Source: Cytidiella melzeri
Taxonomy: Eukaryota > Basidiomycota > Agaricomycetes > Polyporales > Irpicaceae
Direction of reading: 5' to 3'
NCBI GenBank assembly: GCA_022592445.1
Contig: JABYQR010000469.1
Location: 1-30,032, forward strand
Length of the DNA stretch: 30,032 nt
A program made the translations under genes and the position numbers. Positions within the stretch are counted from its first letter, which is position 1, and each line of letters opens with the position of its first letter. The notes under the pieces were generated by a model, which was not told the DNA's origin, made no database searches, and was given only the letters and a program-made list of their open reading frames with translations. This document shows, one piece after another, positions 16,750-27,560 of this stretch.

Positions 16750-17506
16750 TGTCATGGATGGCCTGACTAGCCCTTAATTTTCGCAATTTACCTCTTGTTT
16801 TTATCTGTAAAACTCCGGGCTACAACCAGTTTCAATTCTCTCTGCATAAACTCCTTTGCACGTCTATTAAGCGCCCGTATCACGTGGCTTAGACGCTCCA
16901 CACGGTCACATTACTTGCTACTACGTCACACTGGCATGTGACTTAGCTTAAGTAAGACCACATGGCTACAGACACATGGTTCAGCCCATAGCTAGGGTTT
17001 GACGTCATAGATAGCATCCACATGGGCTCCTTATTGTTCTTTCCCTATTGTTCTCTTTATGGAAGGATGTTCTCACAGGTGTGGGAATGGAATACAATAG
17101 TTGGTCTCCTTTTAGATAGATTCTCTCACGAGTAGAGTTCTTGGCAAGGTCTAGACAATAGCTATTGTTCTCCTTTAGGTAGTTCTTTTGTTCTTCGTTC
17201 ACACGGCTTCTTGCAAAGCCTGCCCTCAACATGGTCTGTGCGCAGGTCCCTGAAGTCTATATATACTGCTACATGTACGCTCCTAGCCCCCCATCTCGAC
17301 CTCTTGGTCTTTACTGGGCTAGGTAAGCAACCCACTCTTGTACTACATAGCTGGTAGTCACAATACTAACTTGGTCTTTACTGGGCTAGACATCTGTATA
17401 AGATTTATAGCTGGTGAGAGTATTGTGCTTAACGCCTACCACCACCACTTCGTCGTCATCCACTTCGTGTCCCTGTCTGCCGCGTCGAACCCTTGTCTCC
17501 GCGTCA
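16750..17506 (+). repeat. 3' LTR of copy B (757 bp)
   Basis: Matches 9801-10558 almost base for base, except for a patch around 16806-16850 where the sequence and one base of length differ. It includes the 67-bp intron-like segment at 17323-17389. Confidence 0.96.
17323..17389 (+). other. 67-bp intron-like segment in the 3' LTR
   Basis: The same sequence as 10375-10441 (GTAAGC ... TACTAAC ... CTAG), which shows it was part of the LTR when copy B integrated. Confidence 0.55.
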
Positions 17507-17511
17507 AAATC
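17507..17511 (+). repeat. Target-site duplication AAATC (right)
   Basis: Direct repeat of 9796-9800. Confidence 0.95.
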
Positions 17512-17639
17512 ACGTCGCGCGTCGAGTCCAATGTCACGACCAGCGACACAGCGTGGCCCAAAAGGAAGCTCACCACCCGTTCATGACTTTCTCTGTTCAG
17601 CATTTCCGTAGGCAGCTGCAGTACATAGCTTTTATTTAA

Positions 17640-18151
17640 TGCATGTTTTGAGTGAGTAGCATGAGAACTGAGCAAAGGAATATTAGCTCCACAAGTGCTA
17701 ACACCCTTATCATGCAGAGACGGCGACTTGTACCAGTGTTTTAAGATACTGGTAATTGCTTGTAGTGCATCGGCGCGGTTCGAGCGTATCTTGATGTGAG
17801 TGAGCACACATCTACTTCATTGTCTCGCAAGTCTACTCACCTTATGACCGACTGCTCGTGCACCATGCACCCGGGTATCTCGAGGTTCCAGCGGAGATAA
17901 TGCAAGAAAGTGGCGGTGTCCATCTGGAGGCTGGCCATGAAGTCAATAATTTGGACCATTTTTGCTGCAATAGCTCCTTGGTCTAGAGTCTCGAGGTGCC
18001 GCGCAAAGGCGTTCGTTTGTCCTAGGGGGCCGCGAGGATGGTTGAAGTCCGCGTCAATGCGCGCAGCGTCCTCGTCTGAAATTGGGTCAACTTCTGCTGG
18101 GTGATGTTCGTCGTCGCCATTGTCGAGTACATGAAACGGAGGGGGAGGCAT
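17640..18151 (-). pseudogene. 5' portion of a DUF6589-like gene
   Basis: Exon 1 (18151-17841) starts MPPPPFHVLDNG and includes KMVQIIDFMASLQMDTATFLH. A 51-nt intron (17840-17790, GTGAGT...AAG) joins in phase to YARTAPMHYKQLP. A lost base near 17745 then moves the frame to ILKHWYKSP. The pattern of a helix with FLHYL, then RYART-M, LP and WYK-P is what I know from the N-terminal part of DUF6589 proteins, an Agaricomycete family often linked to transposons. Only this 5' part remains before copy B. An upstream ATG at 18232 is possible but less likely. It lies between the two inverted-repeat arms. Confidence 0.55.
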
Positions 18152-18269
18152 CACACGGATTGTATGAGGGAGCGGCAAGATGACTCGTGCAAAAACAGTC
18201 GTATTGGTGACAGTAAGGAACAGCGTTAACAAGATTGGGCGCTAATAAGGTCGAAAAAGCCTTGCTTCG

Positions 18270-18408
18270 CGTCACGCGCAATTGATCGGTACGCGCCTCA
18301 TACCAAATTCACCAGACGTTCGCCTTCCTCGTCTCATTGTCATTTTGGAACTCCGCGGTTCCAATTGAGGAAACGCGAACGGCTGGTACCGAGACTAAGT
18401 CGATAGCA
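18270..18408 (+). repeat. Right arm of the imperfect inverted repeat
   Basis: Aligns with the reverse complement of 9644-9795 with scattered substitutions and a few indels. It lies just upstream of the DUF6589-like start, as a terminal repeat or a duplicated promoter would. Confidence 0.65.
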
Positions 18409-19654
18409 GAAATAACGTTCAAGGAAGAATCACGGAGAATTGATTGATCAACTTCTGAATTTGGCAAAACTTCAAACACAAAGAATCCCCGAGCCCTCCT
18501 GCTATCCGACCGACGACGACTGGGTAGGAGTCTGCAACCGTAGGCTACAGCTGACTACACAGACATCACGGTCTTGCCTCTTGGATTGTGTGGACAAGCC
18601 TGCTCAACCTCGACTACCTCTCGACCAACCCGGTGTATAGCATCTTCGAGTCTCTTGCAAACACACATTTACCCCAAGTACTCTTTCCTTCGTTTGCACT
18701 CTTGTACACCCTCATCAACTCCCTGCTTGACCGGAAAAAGGAGGTCTTGTCGGGACAAGATGGTTGCACAGCCGATTCTCCCGCCGCTCATCTCGCAGCT
18801 CAAGTTACTCAAAGTGCAACGGTAAACTGCCGTCGATTCAGGTTCTCAAACGACTGAAGCAAATTCGCTCGATTTGTTCTTGAGATTTTTTTGCGGGCTT
18901 GTTCTCTCTGCGAGTCTGCGACAGCTTGATCTGTAAGCACTCTGCTGAGACTACTCCGTGCTGAAATCACTGACTGAAAGGTTTATCAGGATCTCATTGC
19001 TTTACAAGGAGGGAATAAGGTATGCCCTCCGACGCGCATGGAGACCAAAATCTGACCCAGCACCTGTTCTTCCTCATGCGTGGAATGACGTGCCTCATCG
19101 AATGCCATTCGTGACCTGCCCCCCGCATACAGCTGTTTCCTCCAGCAAAGACAACACTATCCCCTCACATGATTGCAGCGCTGAAGAAAAGTGCAAGGTG
19201 CTGGCAAGGAGTACAGTGCACGCCGCGCTTATAAGATGGCAACTCGACGCCTTTGGAGCAAAAAGCTATGAAGGCGACAGAGGGAAGGATTGTATGAAGT
19301 CACGAGCGGAACAACGCCAGCAGAGGTAATGCGAGAAAGGAAGGTACTGTGCGCTGTTCAGATGGGTCACTCTCAACTAGTATAGGCAATGCTACGTCTC
19401 TGTAGAAAGGCACAGCAATGAAGGTGCGATATTCAAAGATGGCTATATCTTTGATCATGGAGTATCACGCTCGTGGAGTTGATTGCAGAGTTTGATGCAT
19501 CCCCAAGTCAAGTACCACGCTTACCATTCAACATCATGATATACCTTGTACGTTCTGCCACAACTGGTACGCAGCACCAGTATTTAACACGGTAAGTAGA
19601 ACCTCCTCCCCCACTCTCAGCCCTCAGCATTCAACCTCGTTACGTGTGCAGCCA
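18409..19654. other. Intergenic or decayed sequence with no recognised gene
   Basis: Short plus-strand frames exist, such as 18588-18857 (containing SLLNLDYLSTNPVYSIFESL) and 18958-19329, but none has a recognisable domain or a clear intron structure. The first looks protein-like and may be a relic. Just before the membrane gene, GTAAGT at about 19591 and GTGCAG before the ATG could bound a 5'-UTR intron. Confidence 0.5.
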
Positions 19655-22046
19655 ATGTCCCAGCTCTACCAGGGTGAAAAATCCACGTCACTCCCTCACT
19701 CCCATCTCTGTCAACTCTTGCATATCGTGCTCATCCTCCTTTATGCTGCTGCCGTGATGGTTGCTTCCCATCAGTACGAGCACGGACTCAACTACGCTTT
19801 CACTACCGCCGGACAGACATCGATGTCTTTCACAGTCTCCGCGGTAGCACAAACGTTCAGCACTGTGAGTGATCTTCTGACAATGACGCAAAGGTGTTGC
19901 TGAATCTTTGCACTTGACTTGGACAGGTTTACCTCGCTGTCTTAGTCTTGGTGACACAGCGCCTTGCCCTCATCCGGGACTTGCACACGCGGCAAACGCC
20001 CACCGCCATCCACGACAAGTCTTCCGCTTGGCTAGGCTTGGGTTCATCGCTGGTAACACTCCTCGACCAAACCAGAGTTCCGGCGGCAGTTTCCAGCGTC
20101 GTGTTCATTGCAATTTGGCTCGGCGGCGTTGCCATCTTGCACATTGCCATACCCGCGTCAGTGAGCGTCAGCGTTTACAATCATACAGTGGCCACACAGC
20201 AGCAAACTCAGCTTGCGCGACCGGACCACCAATCGAGTCTGTCCGTGATTTAGCGTTCTCTGCTTTTGGGCTTGTACCTCACGTTGTTATCCTGCAGTGA
20301 CTTCGTAGGCGGTGCAGCTTGGGATATCCTCGCGGTTTACGACCAGTTCCAGCAGATTGGACTACTCGATAACATGATATACGACATCATTCCTACTCTC
20401 CCGACCGCAGAGAACCAAGCCACTGTGAACGCGACAATATTCACGGCGAATTGCGGCACGGTCAACGCCAGCCAGGCTGGTGGTGCTTTAGCGTTCTCGC
20501 GATACAGCGTTGATAAAAACTGGTGGACCCTCGATCTTAGTGAAGGCTCTGATCTTGGTGTCCTCATTCCTGTCATGAGTAAGTGAGTCTGCTACTAGGG
20601 ATTTGGGATTATATTGACATGTGTAGGTTACCAGGCACTCGTAACGTCTGCCCCGTTAGGGTCAGACGTATTTCAATCCACTGCTGCAATTGTAGTAGCA
20701 TCATCTACAATTTCAATAGTGGATGCTGCTGGGGACAACGCTACGTTAGTGGCTATACACCCTCAGTTGATCTTTGACGGACTGGGACCTCATGGTATGA
20801 CGTGATGCGCGATTCATCCATAGCCAAGACTAACCGTAGCTTCATTGCTGTAGACCCTTTGCGCTCAATTCAATTGTTTGCTTGTAACATCAACAGCCAG
20901 AATATCACGGTCGATGTGTCGGCGACGACTAGAACACCTGTCGACCAAGCAGCAACGTCAGGAGATGTCTTCTGGAGCGAATGGATCCTTCCTGAGAACT
21001 CAACTGATCCTCTCTTATTTGACGTTAGGATCAGCCTATGTCTTTCTCTCTCTAGCTGTTAACTTGACCTATGATTCAGATATCAACGATCTCGTCGAGT
21101 TCACCAGCCAGCAGTCATGGGCAAGGAAACAGCGCAAGCCTCCTTGTTATCAACGCAGACGACGCTACTTTGAACGGATCCAAGGTAGATATGATGCCTA
21201 CTATGCTAGATGAGTGAGAACAACAGCTGCGCTTGCAACCTTGATTTTTTTAACAGCACGAATATTTCAGTTTTCTCATGAGCGATTTGAGAATTACCGA
21301 TCCGAGATCCAATGTCTCCCAGACAGGCATTCTCCTTTCTGACTTCCAGCTCAGCTTGGGTAAGGCTGTTGCGGCGATGGTGTGGTACGGTGAGTTTACC
21401 TGTGATTCAAGTTCCTACCCTGGCCAAATCCACATCACTGACATATCGTGTTTGACGTGGAAGAGCGGAACAGGAACCTCTCGGATATATACTCGTTGGA
21501 TAGCGATTCTTGGAACTTTGCCGCGTACCAAAATCGAACGGGGCAAGCTACGGTTGAGGTTAATGTGCTTCGGATGCGACTGAACGTGAGTTACTCGAGT
21601 AGATTATGTGTACCGTTGTCAACGTTCATCGAACATGACCGTTTCAACTCTCAGCTCAACATCATGCCAGTGCGTACTACCCCACTATCGTAGGTTCTAG
21701 TAATCTGACTTTGTGCTTTCCCCAATAGTTGGCAGTCGGCTTGGTTGTATCGTGCGTTTTGTTCGCCATGACCTTTGCCTTGTCAATACACCCACGTCGC
21801 GATGAGCTTACACACGAGCTCAACGCTGCAGGGATTCTGCAGCTGACGTGGCTTCTGGGAAAAGACAGTCATTTCGAACGGTTGAGGCGACCGGGGCGTC
21901 AAGAGCTGCGAGAGGCGGGGATGTTCGAGGTGGAGATGAGTTCGTGGGTGCGCCGGAGAGGGTCTGCCTTGAGGACTTCGACGGAAGAAGAGGAGCTGAC
22001 AGAGTTGAGTGTATCCAAGGAATTGTACGACAGTAACGTAGATTAG
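19655..22046 (+). pseudogene. Multi-exon fungal membrane protein gene, apparently frameshifted
   Basis: Not a named family, but its layout is like uncharacterised Agaricomycete membrane proteins. Three N-terminal membrane segments are LCQLLHIVLILLYAAAVMVA, VYLAVLVLV and VSSVVFIAIWLGGVAIL. A large Asn-rich, probably external region follows, then a last segment LAVGLVVSCVLFAMTFALSI and a charged tail to the stop at 22046. Good phase-consistent introns are 19865-19926, 20579-20626, 21185-21256, 21390-21463 and 21670-21728; another lies at about 20237-20308. Between 20627 and 21184 the protein-like frame changes three times (near 20791, 21023 and 21120) without plausible introns. So it is either a young pseudogene or affected by indel errors. 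Start chosen at ATG 19655. Confidence 0.65.
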
Positions 22047-22686
22047 TGGCGTTCCTAAGCACCGAGGCACTTTACAAGGTACACGTTCAATCCTGGCCCG
22101 TGGAGAAAGATCAATGCTAGTGGTCTTTGGCCGGACTGCGAGTGTACATGCGAGCACACTCCGGACTGTCCTAGAGGTACATTATAATTGCAAGCACAAT
22201 TGAGAGCACTCCATTGGGTGAACGTTGAACGCGCCAAAAGCAATGTTTCCCTGCGGTGTGGGGCGGGCCGCTCTCCTTTTCCTATCAACTCAGTCTTGCA
22301 CCCCCACGCACATTGTGAAGCCCTTCCTCCACCCTCATCTCATTGTTTGTGCTCTGCAAATTTACACAATTCCCATTGTCGCCTTGTCCTGCACAAACGG
22401 TGCATGAGCAGACCCCAAGCAGCTCTAAACGTCATCAATTCGATCGTACACTCAAATCAGCGAATGTGGGCCATGATTCGTGTGTCTCACTCAATTTCCA
22501 CGCGAAAAACTCAAGCCAAGAGAGCTTGCGAATAGCGAATGATTTGGGTACGAAATGTGAGTGCTTTACTGTACAAATTGGGCCTTTGTCCACCTGACGC
22601 TCATGAACGCCTGTGTCTTGCATCCTCATCACCCCCGTCGCAGATGAAGAGACATCTCCTTCAGACCCATCGCCCTCCAAGGCTGC
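22047..22686. other. Intergenic region between convergent genes
   Basis: Lies between the 3' ends of the membrane gene (plus) and the SAP-like gene (minus). The short frames have no recognisable content. I see no repeat or RNA gene. Confidence 0.5.
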
Positions 22687-24574
22687 CTAATTATCCTCAG
22701 CATGAGAGTCCGAGTCCAACGACGGATCACTGCTTGCGACAAAATCGGACGAATCTCTCTCGTCGCTCACATCTCTCATATACGAATAGTCCCTCTCCAC
22801 ATCTCCCTCTTCAAACTTTTGCCACGAGTGTGTCCCGTTATGGAGACGCTCGTCGCCCTTGAGCCTCATCATGTAGACGCGTTCAACCACTACTCGTCGT
22901 CTCCGCAACTCCTTCAACTTGACGTCCGCTGCCGCATTCTTCGCAGCCGTGATGGCGAGCAGCGCCTGCACGTCTTCGAGTTCACGACTCAACGCCGCCG
23001 ACTCGTTCACCTTCTTCGTCAACTGCTGCAAGATGAATTTTGCTCGCGCCTCGGTGGGGACATCAGCATCCGGCGGTGGCGTCTCTCGCTCAGGGAAATC
23101 CGATCCTCCAGAGGGCGCAAAGCGCTGCTCCTCACTGGCATCAGAAACGCGGGCGCGGCTCACTTTGTAGGTAGAGTCGACGATATCATCCTCGTGGCCT
23201 CTCTTGTTAGCCCTCTTCACTGGCGACTTTGGCGCGGTAGGCAGCAACGGAGGGGTTTTGCTCGAAGATCGTCTTGTGGCGATAGAGACTGTCGGACGCT
23301 GTGCAGCAGATGGACGAGGAACACGGCGAGAGACCATCGACCTCTCTTCAATGGACCTCTCCGCCGAGGCACGGCTTGCCCTCGCCACCGCTGCTTCACC
23401 ATTTGTGGCCTCCTTTCTGATGTGTCCCTGCGTGCGTGGGTGCTCGACGTCGCTAGAAGCTCTCGCGCCGTCTTCCCTCTGACGCTCGCCAGCCGGTGCC
23501 ATCAGGAATGCAGGCATGAGCGAGAGCAGCCCTGCTTCCTCAATTTCCGCTCTCAGCCTGTCGGCGCCCGCCAATTGGCTCGATGCTGTCTTCGCTTGAG
23601 TGGCGTTGGGGCGGCTGGCATACGGGGAAGAGGCTCTGCCCTTACCCTTTGCCTGAAGCCGACTTGCAGCAGTCGCACCTTTTTGCTGCTGAGTGCCAAC
23701 CTCTTCCTCGCGCGACGCAGCCGCTGTTAAAGGGGCTTTTTAGAACGTAAGTACTGTTGCCTTGCCACTACTATTTTATGTGTCATGCTCACCAACAGGT
23801 TTCGTCACGTCGCTCGCGGCGTTTTCGACGACGCGTGTGGCCGTCGATGGAACCAACGTAGCAGGCTCCTGATCTTCTGTAACGCTTGGCTGAGGCATCA
23901 TCGCCGTCACTGACTTCAAAGCAGCATTGTTATCTGGTCTCGCTGGCCCACTGCCAACATTTGTGGCCTGCACAAATGTTGGAGGTGGACCTGTGTTCCC
24001 GGACGGTACAGTCGCAACTATGCTGGCGATGAATCACACGATGCGTATGCAAGAGAGCATTCCATTTACCTTGTTGCGCATTCTCCGCCGCTTTTACACT
24101 GCTTCTTGTCGTTCGCTTGTGCACCACAGCTGAGTACAGCCTTTTCAGTCATCACTGGCCTCAGACGAGATATAGCAAGACGTACCGGTCCCTTGCGGCC
24201 TTCCTTCATCCCTCGCCACATTCCTTCCTTCCTTCCCCGCCTTCAACTTAGCGTCATTGGTAGCTCCAAGCTTTGGTGACTCTCTCGGAACTGGCGCTGC
24301 CAGTCTAAAAGCCATAGTCGACGCCGCAATCAGCCTTCGATGCCTCTACTAGTACACGACGACCACATACTTTGCGACACCACGGGGGAACTTTTGCACA
24401 AGCTGTGCGATTATGTCTTCGCTCTTCAAGTTTGCTTTGATACCCTCGCGCTGAGAACAAAAAGACGGATGAGTCGAGTCCAATTCAACAGTTGCCCGCT
24501 CTGGCCGCTTCACTGACCTGGGCAAGTTTCTGGATGTCCCTGCGAGGCAGTTTACTAAGTGCGTCGGCATCCAT
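22687..24574 (-). CDS. SAP-like domain nuclear protein, six exons, 529 residues
   Basis: Exons (minus strand): 24574-24518, 24450-24371, 24304-24186, 24129-24070, 24017-23793, 23735-22687. The five introns are 52-67 nt, all GT-AG, and every phase fits. The total is 1,590 nt. Residues 1-45 form a SAP-like helix-hairpin (ALSKLPRRDIQKLAQ joined to REGIKANLKSEDIIAQLVQK), a fold usually used to bind DNA. The middle is low-complexity and Ser/Ala/Pro-rich with a basic NLS-like KSPVKRANKRGHED near residue 350. A coiled coil lies at about 408-466 (ILQQLTKKVNESAALSREL onward), then an acidic Asp/Ser-rich tail. No enzyme domain is seen. It is probably a chromatin-associated protein of unknown role. This is the cleanest host gene in the window, with no frameshift. 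Confidence 0.85.
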
Positions 24575-24687
24575 TGCGGACTTCAAGCGCAATATCACTG
24601 ATATTTGGTGCATGTCGTGGTGGAGGTGTAGGGTTGTACGTGGAGGTAGAGGATAGAGATGGAAAACGAACGCAGCGATCGACACAA

Positions 24688-24799
24688 CAATAAGGCCCTT
24701 TTGAGATGAAGCGCCCATAATCTAATCGCCGTATTTGCCTGTTTAGGCAGTAGGCTAGGAACGCCGGATTTTCCCGACGGCTTCGGTCAACGGTCCGAT
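24688..24799 (+). repeat. Dispersed repeat, copy 1 (112 bp)
   Basis: Direct repeat of 27561-27675, beginning CAATAAGGCCCTTTTGAGAT and ending near CCGAT. It lies about 115 bp upstream of the SAP-like gene start, in its promoter region. Confidence 0.9.
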
Positions 24800-25483
24800 T
24801 GCCACCCACAGCCTGTCTTGGCTTTCTTAAGAAAGTGAACACGGTGTTCAAGTTCTGCACAGTGTTCATACTGCGACAACAATGGCGACGCACCATGCGC
24901 GGAAATATACTCCCGATGGCCTTGGGGCCTCGAGGCCATCGTAGACAAGTAAGGTACTGTGATCACTTCCTCATTTATCCCGAACGAGGTTGTTGTTTCC
25001 AGCGATTCCTCGGATTACGCATGCCTGCTTGACTTGTGGGTCTTCACAAGCAATCTTGACAGTGGTTGAGCTGATAACGCAACGCGTGTTATCGGACAAT
25101 GCATTGGGACCCTTTCCATGGGTATTTACATCTTAACTGTCACCGAAGTCAATGCAGTCATTGTCTGCTGAGCTAATACCATTATTTGTACAAGGCAGGT
25201 GGAATGGACGCTGTTTCGTGGCTCTATCCGCACGGTTTCGCCAACCGCCACCAAAGTTTCGATGAGCAGGACCCTTTCCACTTGTATAGGCACCTGAATA
25301 TCCTGACCATTCTTCGCATTTATTAGACGCGCCGCATATGATGAGGAGCCGACTGCGAGTTGCTTCATCAATAGCAAATGCTCCCATGTCAAGGTGGCTA
25401 TACTGTGTTTTATTCCGAGATAGTTCGCTCCCCGTGGATACACGCACACTGCTATGGGTGTATCATCGGCGCCTCTACATATC
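24800..25483. other. Promoter-side intergenic region between divergent genes
   Basis: No gene recognised. A perfect 9-bp inverted repeat (CGATGGCCT/AGGCCATCG, 24914-24922 and 24933-24941) could form a small hairpin. The right end leads into the TATA box of the beta-trefoil gene. Confidence 0.4.
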
Positions 25484-25490
25484 TATATAA
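25484..25490 (+). promoter_or_regulatory. TATA box of the beta-trefoil-like gene
   Basis: TATATAA lies 90 bp before the ATG at 25580, followed by a CA-rich leader typical of well-expressed fungal genes. Confidence 0.6.
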
Positions 25491-25579
25491 ACCCGGCCAG
25501 TCGAGCTCACTACAGGACAACAACAAGCAACTCCACCACCGAACTCCCTCACTCATATCATTCCAATCTATACTCCATC

Positions 25580-26263
25580 ATGGACGGCACCGCTGATTCT
25601 GCACAGTCCACTGTCGCCAAGCCCGCGGCAAACGACTGCTCAAGAACTCGGGCAACATCTACAAAGTCGAAATCTCGAACGCAAAGTTCACCAACAGGGT
25701 CATTACCGATATCGCCGCCCCCGCCGGTACCGGTAACCCTCCTATCTTTGGTGCCACCGATATTGAGGAGGATTTGCAAGTCGTACGTGCTAATCGTCGG
25801 ATTGGGTTTTTTTATTCGGACCCAACATTCATCATCGTTTTCGTACATGCAGTGGGAATACGACTCGTACAAGCAGACCATAAAGAACACGAAGACTGGC
25901 CTCTTTGCTTGCCCTGAGAGCGAAGAGAAAGGTGCTCGTATCATAGAGAAGAAGCAGGCTTACGCCTGGGATGTCGAGGATCAGGATGGCGGTTTACATT
26001 CGTAAGTATCAGTGTCCGATCGACTCAACGTCTATGCGACATTTGCTTATTCATTGTCTGTCTGTGCGTGCGATAGCATTGGCCTCCCCGATACCAAGCT
26101 CTTCTGGGCCCTCGCCGTAGGTGACAACTACACTTTCGTATGTACTTGTCTCTTTATTTGACTCGGTGGACTTGTTACTCACGTTCTCGAACTTTATAAG
26201 GTCACCTTGCAGGCGAGCGCTGTCAATGACGATACGTGGAAGTGGGCTTTCAACAAGGTTTGA
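25580..26263 (+). pseudogene. Beta-trefoil-like protein (I66 inhibitor or ricin-B-like fold), four exons, one frameshift
   Basis: Exons: 25580-25782, 25853-26001, 26077-26137, 26201-26263. Introns of 70, 75 and 63 nt are GT-AG and phase-consistent. The protein (about 157 residues) has the three repeats expected of a beta-trefoil: IYKVEISNAKFTNRVI...LQVWEYD, YKQTIKNTKTGLFACPES...YAWDVED, and LFWALAVGDNYTFVTLQ...WKWAFNKV. The size and W-centred repeats fit mushroom protease inhibitors (family I66) or small lectins; I cannot decide between them. In exon 1 the frame from the ATG (DGTADSAQSTVAKP) and the trefoil frame differ by one base, with the break between about 25597 and 25640. Either a base is lost or the sequence has an error. 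No signal peptide, so probably cytosolic. Confidence 0.6.
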
Positions 26264-27230
26264 AGACGGGCTGCGGAGTTTGGTCTTGGAAAGCGAAACT
26301 AGGATGACAATGTGCCCTTGCGTCGTCGTCGTATCTTTTTTTCACTATACGAGTATCTGTTTCGTCCGTGATCGGTAGCTATGTTAGGTATTGCTATCTG
26401 CAAGTATTCCTGATATTCTGATCGTACTCCTGCTTTTGGCCCCCGAGCAATGCAAGGCGGTGCGCGAGATGGGCGACTTTGTGGCATCAATCATAGAACA
26501 CGCGAGCACATCACTCAGGAAGATATTACAACTAATCAAAAAACGTCAGACTTGGGCAAGGCAAGAGTGCTGTTTGGTTAGAGAGCGAGCCTGCGAGCGT
26601 CCAAGCCAAACTTATGCTTACTAAGTGAGAGGACCCAAAGTAGAAGGCGGCGGGATTGCGCGTCTCGCAACTCGCCTCCTCCCGCCGCCTTCGCTCGTAG
26701 CACTCGCTCCGTCCAAATCTCAGCCCAGCCCACCCAGCGTCCTGGCGGTGGTGAGTCGTTCCCGCAACGGCTCGTCGCCTACCTCACGCTCAGGCCGGAA
26801 TTCGGATCCTGCATTGGTCCTCGCAAGGCACAAATCCTCGTGGCTCGAAGTGCGCTCGAAATCGTCGTTTCCAGTTGCAGACTCGCCTGGAGTCGACGTC
26901 GCGCCCGCAATCCACGACAGTGCCTCCCGCGACCGCAGACTCGAGCCGCTGCTGTCTCAGGCAGCCCATCGTCAATCTTCCGTGAGCAGAAAACGCAAGT
27001 CGACTCTCATCGTCGAGACAACGCGTTTTCATTGCTTCTCACGCGCGGAAGATTGGGCGAAACGCGAGGCCTTTGGCCTCGCCCGAATTCCGCCTCCCCC
27101 ACATACTTCTCTGACAATTAGCATACCAAACTAGATCAGTATTAAGCAGTGTTGTACTGGTCACTCACATATCCCTTTCTCCTCCCAACTGGAACCAAGG
27201 TAATCGAACGAACTAGGAAGCAAACAAATG
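26264..27230. other. Mostly non-coding, with a perfect 13-bp hairpin
   Basis: A 169-codon plus-strand frame (26625-27134) is Ser/Arg/Pro-rich without a recognisable domain and may be chance in GC-rich DNA. A perfect inverted repeat GAAGGCGGCGGGA / TCCCGCCGCCTTC (26643-26655, 26680-26692; 24-nt loop) is the main structure. A second 8-bp hairpin (GCGAGGCC-TTT-GGCCTCGC) is at 27064-27082. Confidence 0.4.
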
Positions 27231-27303
27231 CGCCCGTGGCGCCAGGTGGGGCCAGGACCCCAGACCACTCCCGCGCGCTAAGTTCTCCGTGCCCAATTGT
27301 GGC
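27231..27303 (-). repeat. Second degenerate tRNA-like segment
   Basis: The minus strand reads TTAGCGCGCGGGAGTGG followed by GGGGTCCTGGCCCC, which resembles a tRNA anticodon and T-arm region with a mutated T loop. The plus-strand translation GGARTPDHSRALSSP is the kind of peptide that antisense tRNA DNA gives. The acceptor stem is not convincing, so it is a relic or SINE-like. Confidence 0.3.
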
Positions 27304-27560
27304 AGTGCGCGTCGGCTGTTTCGTCGCCAAGACCCATATCGGCCACGGCAGGTGGCAACTGGAAATAATTGTATTGAGCTGTAGCCAGCTGAAACTGATA
27401 TTGAGGAGCCTTCAGTCGAAGGTCTTATGCAAGGACTCCACCAGAAAACATGCATATAAAACCTACCTATACAGCACTTTTCGAGGCAAAATTTGACTAC
27501 TCTGTCTTGTAAAGCTTGATACTTTCTGTTACCATGCACAGATCCAAGCTCCCCAAACTG

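Larger units (their letters stand above)
9801..17506 (+). mobile_element. Ty3/Gypsy chromovirus, copy B (full length, 7,706 bp)
   Basis: Both LTRs begin TGTCATGG and end GCGTCA and are flanked by AAATC. The internal order is self-priming site, leader ORF with a split start, gag, protease, reverse transcriptase, RNase H, integrase, chromodomain, polypurine tract. The LTRs differ mainly in one patch of about 30 bp near their start and are otherwise nearly identical, implying a recent insertion. Yet pol contains at least seven one-base deletions. Either a defective element was mobilised in trans, or the sequence has uncorrected indels. The chromodomain and self-priming place it near the Tf1/sushi type of chromovirus (inference). 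Confidence 0.97.

Noticed and set aside
18588..18857. Protein-like frame with SLLNLDYLSTNPVYSIFESL
   Set aside because: Looks coding for about 50 residues, but I cannot assign a family or build an exon structure around it.
20791..20819. A 29-nt intron in the membrane gene (GTATGA...CATAG)
   Set aside because: Too short for a spliceosomal intron in this kind of genome; a one-base loss near 20791 explains the frame better.
24575..24718. Upstream extension of the SAP-like protein to an ATG at 24718
   Set aside because: The extension is open but runs into the dispersed repeat; the SAP-like helix starts naturally at the ATG at 24574.
24914..24941. 9-bp perfect inverted repeat CGATGGCCT/AGGCCATCG
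   Set aside because: No U-run or other terminator or operator context in a eukaryotic promoter region; such short palindromes are common.
26625..27134. 169-codon Ser/Arg-rich frame
   Set aside because: GC-rich, low complexity, no recognisable motif, no clear promoter or introns; probably chance.
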